Assembly (NCBI RefSeq): GCF_006088715.1 | Contig: NZ_CP030771.1 | Coordinates: forward strand, 1-64,000 | Length of the DNA stretch: 64,000 nt | Source: Streptomyces sp. YIM 121038 | GTDB lineage: Bacteria; Actinomycetota; Actinomycetes; Streptomycetales; Streptomycetaceae | Direction: 5' to 3' | Part shown: in pieces, positions 24,651 to 33,199 of the stretch | Layout: each line of letters opens with the position of its first letter | Numbering within the stretch: the stretch's first letter is position 1 | The notes under the pieces: generated by a model | Database searches by the model: none | What the model was told of the DNA's origin: nothing | What the model saw: the letters and a program-made list of their open reading frames with translations, nothing else | Position numbers and translations under genes: made by a program

Positions 24651-26273
24651 TCAACCAGCTGACACGGCCAACGACCAGCACAAAAACGATCCCGCATCAA
24701 TGGCGAGGAAACCCGAACACCCCAACCCCTCTTCCCCGAACCTCACATCGGCCAAAAGATCCTCACTGACCGATACGGGAGGCCGGCGGGAGCCAAGGTA
24801 ATGCCTCAGGATCTCCACAACGGGGGCGGCCTGGTCGTGTGGGAGGGCAGTGTCGGTCGGGGGACCGATGGTAGCGAGTAGCTCGGCGCGTTGGTGTGAG
24901 CTCAGCAGGTGTGGTGGAGCTGCGAGTTGGAGTTCCTCTTTCGTCCGTGGGTGATGCTGAGGGGGCTGGTCGGTCGATGTGTGTGGCGTGGTGGTGGCTG
25001 GGCGCGCGCAGCGGGCGCGGTGGTGCCAGTCGGGGCCGGGCTGGAGAGGGCCGAGGGCGGGGATGTCCACTGCGGCGTCGTGGGCCAGGTCTGTGAGCCG
25101 GTGGCCGAAGGAGCTGCTGAACAGCAGGAAGTGATCTTGCGCCTGCTCTGAGCGGCGGAACCGGAGAGCCGTGCGCAGCACGGGGCGAGCTCGGGGCGGG
25201 ACGGCGTAGGCCACGGCGGGTGGCGGAGTGGTCGAACCGTGTTCGGGGTGCCAGACGTCGGGGACGGCTAGACGTGTGCAGCGCTCGTCGAGGGCGGCGA
25301 CGGGGGTGGCGTACAGGGCGTCGGGGTGGGTTCCTGTCGTCAACAGGGCTGTCAGTGCGGCTAGTTGGAGTGGGTGGGGAATGCCGCGGCTGATGCGGTG
25401 GGCCGTGTATGGCGTGAATGGGCGTGTGGTGGTGCCCGGCCCCGTGGCCGTTTCGAGGTCGTCGGGCAGGTCCAGGAGGAGACCGGCGCGCAGGAATCCG
25501 GCCTGGGCTCCGCGCAGCCGGGTCAGAGTGTGGCGCAGGCTGGGGCTGCTGGTCGTCAGCCGGGATAGGAAGAACTCCAGGTCCTGCTGGGTGGGCAGAC
25601 CTGGGTGGCGGGTGAGGTAGGCCCTGGCCGCATACAGGCCGGCCCAGTACTGGGCATCGACCCGGGCGAAGTCTGCGGCGGGCAGACAGCGGCGCAGCTC
25701 GGCGCGGAAGCGGGCGACCGGGAGGCGTGGTAGGTCCGGCAGGGGCATGGTGTGGTCCGGGACGGGCTGAGGGCGGTGTGGGGTGGGCGGGCCGAGGAGA
25801 TCGAGGGCCTCGTGGCTGTCGGTGATCTGCTGCAGGTCGTGGTCGAGGTGGTGGCGGGCGAGCCGGGTGCGCAGCTGTGCGGCGGCGGTACGGGTGGGCG
25901 GCTGGGCGATCAGGACGAGGTGGATGCCGGTGTCCTGGCGTAGCTGGGCGATGTGGCGGGTGCGGGCCTCGGCGAGGTGGTGGGCGCGCAGGATGACGAG
26001 GCGGCGGATTCCCAGGACGGTGATCCAGCAGGCGGCGGCCCGCCAGGCGGGTGCGGCGGTGATGGGCTCGGATGCGGTGGGCTGGTAGTCGGTGCGGCCC
26101 AGGGCGCGCAGGATGTCCCGCGGCAGGTAGGCGGTACGAGGTGTGTGCGGGGTGAGGTCGACCGTGGCCTGGCCGGCCTGGGGGTCTGAGCTGGCCCGGG
26201 CCGCTTGGAGCACGCGGGTGTCGTCGTCCACGTCGATGATCAGTGTGACGGGCGGAGGCGTTGGGGGTGTCAT
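24651..26273 (-). CDS. Transposition-module protein X (block 1)
   Basis: A 540-residue homolog of the protein at 19675-21135 with a C-terminal extension of roughly 100 residues. Shared positions include VTLIIDVDDDTR (degenerate Walker A site), CWITVLGIRRLVILRAHHL (degenerate Walker B site), DTGIHLVLIAQ, MPLPDLP, and ALLTTGTHPDALYATPVAALDE in the integrase-like half, where the catalytic Arg of tyrosine recombinases is again absent. The start overlaps the stop of ATPase 2 (ATGA). Conservation of the same odd architecture in both blocks argues for a functional part. Role unknown. Confidence 0.6.
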   Translation of the reverse strand: MTPPTPPPVTLIIDVDDDTRVLQAARASSDPQAGQATVDLTPHTPRTAYLPRDILRALGRTDYQPTASEPITAAPAWRAAACWITVLGIRRLVILRAHHLAEARTRHIAQLRQDTGIHLVLIAQPPTRTAAAQLRTRLARHHLDHDLQQITDSHEALDLLGPPTPHRPQPVPDHTMPLPDLPRLPVARFRAELRRCLPAADFARVDAQYWAGLYAARAYLTRHPGLPTQQDLEFFLSRLTTSSPSLRHTLTRLRGAQAGFLRAGLLLDLPDDLETATGPGTTTRPFTPYTAHRISRGIPHPLQLAALTALLTTGTHPDALYATPVAALDERCTRLAVPDVWHPEHGSTTPPPAVAYAVPPRARPVLRTALRFRRSEQAQDHFLLFSSSFGHRLTDLAHDAAVDIPALGPLQPGPDWHHRARCARPATTTPHTSTDQPPQHHPRTKEELQLAAPPHLLSSHQRAELLATIGPPTDTALPHDQAAPVVEILRHYLGSRRPPVSVSEDLLADVRFGEEGLGCSGFLAIDAGSFLCWSLAVSAG

Positions 26274-27079
26274 CGGGGGTCTTCGTGTGGCGGGAGACAG
26301 CCGTCGAGCGTCGTCTCCAGCAGGCGCTTGCCCGAGGGTGAGGCGCGGCGTTCGAGGCGCAGGGTGTGGTGGGTGATCTGGGCCCAGCGGCGGAAGTTGC
26401 CGTGCCCGTGACGGGCGTCGAGGCGGTCGAGGACGTCGTTGTCGGCGTCGTGCCATCGCGGGTGGAGCTGCGGGATGGCGCGGCGTACCTCGCCGGGGGT
26501 GAGCGGGTGGATCTGCAGCCAGCGGGTGGTGCGTGTGGCCAGCAGGGGCTGGCGGCGCAGGGTGTGGAAGCCCTTGGTGCTGGTGGCGAGGATGAGGGTG
26601 AGCTGGGTGGTGGGGTCGTCGAAGAGGTAGCAGAGGTACTCGACGCAGCCGGTGGTCAGGCGACTGGCCTCGTCCATCACCAGCAGGTGCGGGTGCGCGG
26701 CGAGTCGGGTGCGCAAGGCCGTGTCCAGGATGCCCGGATCCCGCGTCGGCGGGATGGGGAGACCGGCAGCGAGCAGCAGCTCGGCGCGTAAAACGAGCGG
26801 GGTCGGAGCAGGGCGCGGGCTGAGATGGCAGATGTGTACGTCGCCGGGCAGCGCGGGGCGGGAGTTGAGCGCAGTCTGCAGGGCGTAGGTCTTGCCGCAG
26901 CCTGCGTCGCCGTAGAGGCACATGACGGCTTGCTCTGCCAGGGTCTGCTCCACAGCGCGGGCGACCGCGTCGAGGGCAGGGACCCGGACGGTCCGGGCAC
27001 CGGGGAGCGACAGGAAGTGCTGTGGGCCGGGGCCGGGTAGGGCCGGAGGCGTGCGCGTGCTGCTGACGGTGGGCGTCAT
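26270..27079 (-). CDS. TniB/TnsC-like AAA ATPase 2 (block 1)
   Basis: A 269-residue AAA ATPase: HFLSLPGARTVRV near the N-terminus, Walker A LYGDAGCGKT, Walker B HLLVMDEASRL, sensor-1 LTLILATSTKG, then HPRWHDA...GNFRRWAQITHHT. It corresponds to the block 2 gene at 21132. Both flanking junctions are 4-base overlaps (ATGA). Having two distinct, conserved ATPases per module is unusual for this transposon class, where one is typical. Confidence 0.78.
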   Translation of the reverse strand: MTPTVSSTRTPPALPGPGPQHFLSLPGARTVRVPALDAVARAVEQTLAEQAVMCLYGDAGCGKTYALQTALNSRPALPGDVHICHLSPRPAPTPLVLRAELLLAAGLPIPPTRDPGILDTALRTRLAAHPHLLVMDEASRLTTGCVEYLCYLFDDPTTQLTLILATSTKGFHTLRRQPLLATRTTRWLQIHPLTPGEVRRAIPQLHPRWHDADNDVLDRLDARHGHGNFRRWAQITHHTLRLERRASPSGKRLLETTLDGCLPPHEDPR

Positions 27080-27840
27080 GCCTCCCCCAGACGGGCGAAG
27101 GCCCAGCGCAGCACCTCTTGGTCGACGCGTTGCCTGCCCAGGCGCTTGAGGCCGAGGCGTACCTGGGTGGTCAGCCAGGCCCAGTCGCGGAAGCTGCCGT
27201 GGGCGGCGTGCGTGTTGGCGAAGAGGATGTCGTCGGGTTCCGCGTTCTCCCACACCGGGTGGAACAGGGGGATGGCCTGGAGGACTTCTTCGGGGGTGAG
27301 GCGGGAGAACTTCTGCCAGATGAAGATCCGCGAGGCGAGCATCGGCTCCTTGCGCAGCACGGTGTAGCAGCCCTGGCCGCCGACGAAGACGATGGCCAGC
27401 TGGGTGGCGTAGTCGTCCCACAGGTAGCGGAAGTACTCGAAGGCCTCGGAGTTGAGCCACTGGGCCTCGTCCACGATCAGTGTGCGCGGGCGGGCCGCGA
27501 GTGCGTCCTTGAGGAGGTGGTCGAACTCCGACGGGTGTGCGGGCGGGGTGCCGGCCAGGTCGAGCGCGGCGAAGATCTCGTGGCGCACCGCGCGGGCGGT
27601 AGGGCGGGAGCGGAACGCGATCCGGCGCACTTCCTCGTCGGGCTCCAGCTCGCGCAGGCAGGTGTTGACCGAGAGGGTCTTGCCGAAGCCCGCGCCGCCG
27701 TAGACGCACATCATCGCCCTCGCCTCGATCGTGTCGGCGAGGTTTTCCCGTGCTCTGAGCAGGGCGCGGGTGGCCACGATGTGCGCGCCGGGCAGCTTCA
27801 GGTACTGGTCGCCCTCGGCCGGGGGCAGGGTGGTGGTCAC
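27076..27840 (-). CDS. TniB/TnsC-like AAA ATPase 1 (block 1)
   Basis: A 254-residue AAA ATPase with Walker A VYGGAGFGKT, Walker B TLIVDEAQWL, IVFVGGQGCYTVL, and HPVWENA...GSFRDWAWLTTQV. It begins at a GTG 12 bases after the transposase stop with a GGAGGAG ribosome site in that gap. It matches ATPase 1 of block 2 (IVFVGG and LASRI..). Expected to form an ATP-dependent filament or ring regulating the transposase; that is family knowledge, not visible here. Confidence 0.8.
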   Translation of the reverse strand: MTTTLPPAEGDQYLKLPGAHIVATRALLRARENLADTIEARAMMCVYGGAGFGKTLSVNTCLRELEPDEEVRRIAFRSRPTARAVRHEIFAALDLAGTPPAHPSEFDHLLKDALAARPRTLIVDEAQWLNSEAFEYFRYLWDDYATQLAIVFVGGQGCYTVLRKEPMLASRIFIWQKFSRLTPEEVLQAIPLFHPVWENAEPDDILFANTHAAHGSFRDWAWLTTQVRLGLKRLGRQRVDQEVLRWAFARLGEA

Positions 27841-27852
27841 TGATGCTCCTCC

Positions 27853-29538
27853 TTAGGTGGAGCCGGGCCCGTCGGTGGGGCGTGGCGCAGCAGGGGTGCG
27901 CCAGTGGCTCGGCGCTGTGGCGGGTGGGATCAGGTCGGGCAGGGCGAGCTCAGCCGCATCGGTCAGGTGGGCTGCGGTCAGGGCCTGGTCGGCCTCGGCC
28001 GAGGTGAGGGCGCCCAGGCGTTTGGGCTGTTCGGCCCGGGTCACCGCCGCGTACTTCGGGCGGGTACGCCGCGAGGCCTGGGCCAGCGCGCGGGCTAGAC
28101 GACGCTTCTCGGCGTCCTTGCCGCGGCGCAGTGCCCGGCGCTGCTCGTCGGTGGCCGCGTCGGCCAGGTGGGCCGTGCCCAGGTGCTTGCCCGTAGCGGC
28201 GTCGAAGACTTCGATCTCGTGGTCGTGGTGCGGCAGACAGCGCACCCGGACCTTCGTGCCCGCGTCCGCGCCTCCGGCCATCCACTCCCCCACGTAATAC
28301 CGGTTATTCCACCGCACGCCGCTGGTGGTCAGCGTGCGGATGCGGCCGTCGTCCTCGAGCGTGAACGCCCACAGCAGGGAGCGGTCGACGTCGTGGACCG
28401 GGGTGGGGTCCTGCTGCCACGCCTCAAGCGGCGTACGCCCGCCCAGCGCCTGGGAGGAGTGCTCGGTGTTCCACCAGCCGATCCACTCCAGCAGCTGCTC
28501 GACGAACACGGAGAACTCCATCAACTCGCCCACCGGCACACGGCCGCCCCGTGCGGTGCCCGGTCGCACCGAGGCGGTCGGGGCGTGGGTGTAGCCGGGC
28601 AGGGCGGCGAAGAACATGCGCTGGGCGCAGCGGTTCAGGTTCTCCACCGTGCCCTTCAGTTCCGGCCGGTAAGCGGGCAGGTCCTGGATCGGCACAGCGA
28701 ACGCACCCAGAGCCTGGGCGACGGTGTGGGAGAGGAAGTCGGAGCCGCGGTCGATGCGTACCAGGGCGGGCAGGCCCCCGATGGGGCCGAAGGCGTCGTT
28801 CTCGTTGCGCTGCAGGGCTATGCGTAGCGCGGCCAGGATCGCGTCTCGGGAGGGCTGGTGCGGAGTGATCGCCGCCCCCGTGATCGCCTTGGTGGCGCAG
28901 TCGATGAACCACGTCACCCATGGAAAGACCCGCTGGCCGTCGAGGAGGACCTCGATGGGGATGTGTTTGTGATCGGCTTCCCAGCAGGCGTTCCGCCATT
29001 GCTTCGGGCGGCGCAGGTGAACGTCATGCCTTCGCCTCGCGCGTTCTCCCCCGGCCAGGGCGGCCCGCTGGCCGGCGTTCAGGTCGAGGCGGATCGCACG
29101 GTGCAACGTCGCCAGCGACGGTGGTGGTGCGGGCGCCTCGTTTCCTTCGACGGCGTCCTGGGCGTGCTCGGCCAGGGCCTGGGCGTGCTCGGCCAGCAGT
29201 TCCCGGTGTACCGCGGCGGCGTTACCGCACCATCGAGTGAGGCGTGCGTGCAGTTCGGGCGTGACCGTGAAACGCAACCGTGGGGCGGGGCCGGTACGGC
29301 CCTCATGCCGAGCGGCCTCGAGCCACCGCCACACCGTCCGCAGTGACACCCCCAGCGACGACGCGACCAGACGAGCGTGCCCCGTGGTGAGTTCCCCGCG
29401 CTCGTCCAACGCCAGCAGACGCGTGACAGCCTGCTGGCGGCCCAGCAACCGCGGCACCACCGGGGCTGGCGTCTCGCTGGCCGCGTCGAGGTCCATGCCT
29501 GAGGCGGGGGTCTCGGATGGAATGGATCGGTGGGTCAT
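27853..29538 (-). CDS. DDE transposase, TnsB/TniA/Mu-like (block 1)
   Basis: A 561-residue transposase. HTH at about 48-72 (GELTTGHARLVASSLGVS), integrase core with D189 (WEADHKH), D263 (RIDRGSDF) and E299 (KGTVENLNR), then a Mu-type C-terminal domain (GVRWNNRYYVGEW, VRCLPHHDHEIEVFD). The C-terminal tail is Arg/Ala-rich and would contact the ATPase in characterised relatives. First gene of the array, so its promoter should lie in 29539-29751. Catalytic set complete. Confidence 0.86.
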   Translation of the reverse strand: MTHRSIPSETPASGMDLDAASETPAPVVPRLLGRQQAVTRLLALDERGELTTGHARLVASSLGVSLRTVWRWLEAARHEGRTGPAPRLRFTVTPELHARLTRWCGNAAAVHRELLAEHAQALAEHAQDAVEGNEAPAPPPSLATLHRAIRLDLNAGQRAALAGGERARRRHDVHLRRPKQWRNACWEADHKHIPIEVLLDGQRVFPWVTWFIDCATKAITGAAITPHQPSRDAILAALRIALQRNENDAFGPIGGLPALVRIDRGSDFLSHTVAQALGAFAVPIQDLPAYRPELKGTVENLNRCAQRMFFAALPGYTHAPTASVRPGTARGGRVPVGELMEFSVFVEQLLEWIGWWNTEHSSQALGGRTPLEAWQQDPTPVHDVDRSLLWAFTLEDDGRIRTLTTSGVRWNNRYYVGEWMAGGADAGTKVRVRCLPHHDHEIEVFDAATGKHLGTAHLADAATDEQRRALRRGKDAEKRRLARALAQASRRTRPKYAAVTRAEQPKRLGALTSAEADQALTAAHLTDAAELALPDLIPPATAPSHWRTPAAPRPTDGPGST

Positions 29539-29751
29539 ACCGACACCCTCAGCCCACGGCGCTGATCCATCGGCGGGTACAGGGAAAATCTGCAGTCAGC
29601 CGGGAACAGCCCCTACACTCCCCTGCTCGCTCAGTGAGCAGCTCAACGACACCGCGATCGGCGCCGGGGTGACACTGTGCCCGCGCGATCGGCGAAGCTA
29701 GCGACGCCTATGCACAGGCGCGTTCCTCTGTCTGTGGGAGGCGGTGCGGTC

Positions 29752-32100
29752 TCACGTGTTGGGTAATGCGGTGAGCTTGGGGGTTGTTCCAAGGTCTGTC
29801 AGCAGGCTGATCTGCGGGGCTGGCTTACCTGCTCTTAGGCGTCCTTGTCGCTCTGAGCTGAGCGTCTCGACTGTGCCGTGTGACCACTGAGGCTTCGCAG
29901 TGGCCAGGATGAGGCCGGCTGCTCCGACGAGTGCGCATCCTTCCATGAGTTTGCCCGCCTCGCGCTGCCGCTCGCGGACGCTGTTACCAAGGGAGTCGTT
30001 GCTTTTGGCTTCTCCCAGCCACAGATCTTCGCTGGTGGCCAGGGCGAAATCCATCTCCACGAAACGGTTGCCGCTCTTGAGGAGTTCGAATTCCTCGCAG
30101 ACGAGGGCTTGGCGTGACCAGTGCTGATTACGCAGGAACCTCGTGGCCAAGAGCGGTACGTCGCCGTTGTTCACGACGAGTTCCAGCACTGCTGGGTGCA
30201 GATCGTAGAACCAGCGGGGTTCATCTGCGGCTGGTCTCCAGTGGCTCTTGGTGAGCTGGTTCTCCCCTTCGCAGCGTCTGCAGCGGTAGCTCTGGCTGAT
30301 CTCAGCAAGTGGGTAGAACTCGAGGATGGGGCAATGGCCGCAGCCAAGGATCAGCCCGCGGCGTAGCACGCCCTGTGACGTCCACTGGTCGATCTGGTTT
30401 CTGCGCGCTTCCAGGTTCCAGGTGTCGTCGTTATGAGCCACGATGGCTTCCCAGGACAGGACGACAGCGGACTTCAGTTTCCACCGGCTGTGTTCCGGGC
30501 CATCGTGGTTCGTGGTGTTCTGGGCGAAGCGGTGCAGCAGAGGCCAGCCCGGGCTAGCCGCCAGTGCTTCCAGAGCAGTGCGGGATCCAAGGAGCCGTTC
30601 CATGATGGCGGCGCGTTTCCCCGCCGGGCTGGAGCGGATGGTGGTGTCGTTTGCTGAAGCTGCGATGTGCAGGATGCGCTTGATGCCTGGCCAGGCCAGC
30701 TTGGGAGAGGCAAGCGTGCCGGTCAGGGATGCCCCGCTGGGTACGAAGTCGTAACGGTGAGACCAGTAGGTGATCCCTCCGTCTGCGGCACGGACGAAGG
30801 TCTCCCATGGGTTTTGGCCTGTTGCCGTGACCGTGGACGATCCCAGTACGGCGAGTGGGGGGACAGGGTGTTTGCCGGCGGTGAGAGTGATCTGCCAGCG
30901 GTGCTTGTCTGGGTCGAGGCCGCGTGGGACCTCGGCAGCCAGCGAGAGCGATGTCTGGAGTGATCCGTCGGGTTCCTCTCTCGCGGGAAGGGAGCGCGGC
31001 TGGTCCCAGGCGTCTTTCAAGACGACCATGATCGGGTGGTTGAGATCGATGTCGAGAGGGTCGACTGCCTCGAACGGGCGCTCCACCTCTGCAGGCTGAG
31101 TGTGCCTGACGGGGCGCTCGTCCCATCGTGCGTCGATGTGCCGTTGGGTCTCTGCCACGCTCAACGAGGCGCTCGTCACCTGCATTTTGCCGGATGCGCG
31201 GCCGGGGAACAGCCACATGTCGCTCACAGACGCTTCCCATGGCATCCATGTCACCGCGCCAGGGGTCTGCCGGAGGACCTCAGCCAGAGCAAAGTCCTCT
31301 GGCTGGTCTCCCAGAACGACGATCCGGTCTGGGCGCTGGAGGGCTCTCGTGACCGGGATACACCGTCCGGCCTCATGGGAGCGCACCGCGCGCGCTCCAT
31401 CGGGTGCGCTGGGGTGCAACTGTGACAGCAGCGGGGACTCGGCGCCGCGGAGCGCTGCCTCCCGCCACTGTTCAGCCGAGACGTCCCCGCCGGTGCCAGT
31501 TGCCTGGGCCTGGATACCGACGTGCATCGCATAGGCCAAGGCCTCCACCGAGGTCACAAGTCCCCTTGGAACACCGATGACGGGAACTGCGGCAATCGCG
31601 GCCAGTGGCGTCAGATCACGCACATCGTCATGATCGAACAGGTGACTGCACTGGACATGCTCCTCGTGATGGTTCGTGCCCACCCGCGAGCGCAGTGCGT
31701 CAGCAGTCGCCACAGCCTCGCGGATCAGGGGATCGTCCCACGGGTGCTGGCGGACCATCACTTTGAACTGATCAGCACCGGGGCTGCCGGAAAGCTGCTG
31801 CACGGCCAGCATCTGCTCGATACTGCCGGGGTAGAGAGCGTCAAACGTGTCCCATGACGGCCCGTAGGCCATCACATGATCAGGGTGCGAATGCGCCAGG
31901 CACCGCTCGATTGCCGGATGTCCGACTGCGCTCGCCGGGATCACCACACTCCCGCTGCAGCCCCATATTGCCGACAGCCGGGCCAGGGCTGCTGCCGTCC
32001 ACTGGACCCAGTCCTCCTCCCTGTGTGGCGCGACTACCACGACTCGGGGTGGTCTGGCTGCGTACGACAGCGGCAAGAAGGTGAAGGACTGACCAGGCAT
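29752..32100 (-). CDS. Large hypothetical protein with zinc ribbon and nuclease-like motif
   Basis: A 782-residue protein I cannot assign. The first ~330 residues alternate strands and helices with histidine-rich spots. A four-cysteine ribbon lies near 600-625 (GCGHCPILEF...YRCRRCEGE). After it, EMDFALATSEDLWLGEAKSND gives an Asp on one strand and E-A-K on the next, which fits a PD-(D/E)XK nuclease core. Codon use is less GC-rich than in the transposition genes beside it, suggesting separate, recent acquisition. Its place at the upstream side of the array would suit transposon cargo or a defence effector, by inference only. Confidence 0.6.
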   Translation of the reverse strand: MPGQSFTFLPLSYAARPPRVVVVAPHREEDWVQWTAAALARLSAIWGCSGSVVIPASAVGHPAIERCLAHSHPDHVMAYGPSWDTFDALYPGSIEQMLAVQQLSGSPGADQFKVMVRQHPWDDPLIREAVATADALRSRVGTNHHEEHVQCSHLFDHDDVRDLTPLAAIAAVPVIGVPRGLVTSVEALAYAMHVGIQAQATGTGGDVSAEQWREAALRGAESPLLSQLHPSAPDGARAVRSHEAGRCIPVTRALQRPDRIVVLGDQPEDFALAEVLRQTPGAVTWMPWEASVSDMWLFPGRASGKMQVTSASLSVAETQRHIDARWDERPVRHTQPAEVERPFEAVDPLDIDLNHPIMVVLKDAWDQPRSLPAREEPDGSLQTSLSLAAEVPRGLDPDKHRWQITLTAGKHPVPPLAVLGSSTVTATGQNPWETFVRAADGGITYWSHRYDFVPSGASLTGTLASPKLAWPGIKRILHIAASANDTTIRSSPAGKRAAIMERLLGSRTALEALAASPGWPLLHRFAQNTTNHDGPEHSRWKLKSAVVLSWEAIVAHNDDTWNLEARRNQIDQWTSQGVLRRGLILGCGHCPILEFYPLAEISQSYRCRRCEGENQLTKSHWRPAADEPRWFYDLHPAVLELVVNNGDVPLLATRFLRNQHWSRQALVCEEFELLKSGNRFVEMDFALATSEDLWLGEAKSNDSLGNSVRERQREAGKLMEGCALVGAAGLILATAKPQWSHGTVETLSSERQGRLRAGKPAPQISLLTDLGTTPKLTALPNT

Positions 32101-32415
32101 TCACCCAGTTTGTCACCCCATTAGCCGCTAGCCAGCACGAAAGCCTCTTCTCACACAGCACAGCCATCAAGACCACACGTCAGATGGGAGTATCCCGTCC
32201 CCACCACAAGTGGGTGATCGCCGTCCCCGTCCATTCGCTCAGGGATCTTCAGCACACTGACACGCCCATCGTCACCCAGATGACACCACACACCACCCAT
32301 GTCGATGACACCGGCGAACACATCACCACAGACCAGCACGGTGCTGTACAAGTCCAGCGGCAACAGTGACACCCTGCTCAGACCAGTGACACACCCACAC
32401 AGATTCACAGCCGGC
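32101..32415. other. Intergenic, nothing recognised
   Basis: About 315 bases rich in CAC/ACC trinucleotides, upstream of the large gene at 29752. Contains short minus-strand ORFs without coding bias. No promoter could be assigned with confidence. Confidence 0.25.
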
Positions 32416-32488
32416 GCCGGGCAACTCCGTTGCCCGGCAACCGAATCGCTCCGCGATTCGGTTCAGGAATTCGCTCCGCGAATTCCTG
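32416..32488. repeat. Three abutting hairpins with TCC triloops
   Basis: Three perfect palindromes lie end to end with no spacer. The first is 32416-32438 (10-bp arms, GCCGGGCAAC). The second is 32439-32463 (11-bp arms, AACCGAATCGC). The third is 32464-32488 (11-bp arms, CAGGAATTCGC). Each has a 3-base TCC loop on the plus strand (GGA on the other); the last two share the closing CGC-TCC-GCG. Runs of adjacent palindromes with trinucleotide loops closed by C-G are the hallmark of Streptomyces telomeric ends. The cluster sits 136 bases past the end of the HTH gene at 32624. A terminator or a REP-like repeat are alternatives; there is no T-run. Confidence 0.8.
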
Positions 32489-32623
32489 TGGCTGGCTACG
32501 GGGTTGACGAGCCGTCACTTTTGGCTTTCCCTTTCGATCTAACAGGGTGTCAGAAATTTCTGGGGCTCTGAAGTTCCATCAATCCCCAGTCGGAATCGGC
32601 GATCCCCCACAAATCCCGTGAAG

Positions 32624-33199
32624 CTAGGCCGCAAATCCAATATTCGAAACATACTCGAACTGCCCCCACTGCGAGCCGAGATCCACAACAGCGTCATCGA
32701 CCCACGCCTCGTCAAGGGAAGCGCCATCACCTCTGACCCACGCCTCAACAATACGGTCCCAGTGACGGACGTTCAGCGTACGGAACTCCACCACCCGCTG
32801 ACGCGGCCTCTCCACCTGCGACTGGTTCAACGGATGAAACTCCACCCTAGTCCCCCGGCCATCACGGTTCAGACGAGCCAGCAGATAACGGGCCACATTA
32901 CGGCGACGAACCGCCCGGTAAGCAGCCTCGATCCTCTCCAGATTCCGCTTCGACGGACTCCGCTTACCCTCCAGCCACGCCTTCACCGTACGGTCAGTAA
33001 CCGTCAAACCCGCCTCACGCGCAGCCTCACGAGAACGCTCAGTACGCGTCAGATAATGCAGACGCGCCACCAGACCACGCCTCACAGTAATGGGAGTAGC
33101 AATGAAACCAGCAAGCCGGTCGAGCTGACGAGCAACAGCCTCATGGCCCTTGATGCCACGAGCACCATACTTACCGAACTCGTCATTCCTCTCCGGCAT
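32624..33199 (-). CDS. HTH protein, copy B (intact)
   Basis: A 191-residue basic protein, homologous end to end with the damaged copy at 1-557. A helix-turn-helix-like stretch (AREAGLTVTDRTVKAWLEGKRSP) is followed by RRRNVARYLLARLN and a C-terminal acidic/aromatic region (AWVDDAVVDLGSQWGQFEY). Third codon positions are much richer in A and T than elsewhere in the window, so this copy has a different recent history from copy A. Small size, early HTH and basic middle resemble Streptomyces terminal proteins that prime telomere replication, and telomere-like hairpins lie just downstream; that reading is inference. A plain DNA-binding regulator is the alternative. Confidence 0.65.
   Translation of the reverse strand: MPERNDEFGKYGARGIKGHEAVARQLDRLAGFIATPITVRRGLVARLHYLTRTERSREAAREAGLTVTDRTVKAWLEGKRSPSKRNLERIEAAYRAVRRRNVARYLLARLNRDGRGTRVEFHPLNQSQVERPRQRVVEFRTLNVRHWDRIVEAWVRGDGASLDEAWVDDAVVDLGSQWGQFEYVSNIGFAA

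Larger units (their letters stand above)
18876..29538 (-). mobile_element. Tandem Tn7/Tn5053-like transposition gene array
   Basis: Nine consecutive minus-strand genes in two homologous blocks, each ordered DDE transposase, AAA ATPase 1, AAA ATPase 2, unknown protein X; a damaged fifth ATPase follows the downstream block. Block 1 is 24651-29538 and block 2 is 19675-24345. Within blocks most junctions are stop-start overlaps. The blocks are clearly homologous but diverged in every gene, so this is not a recent duplication. I could not find terminal inverted repeats, a TniQ-like or TnsA-like gene, or a target duplication, so element boundaries are unknown. Confidence 0.7.
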
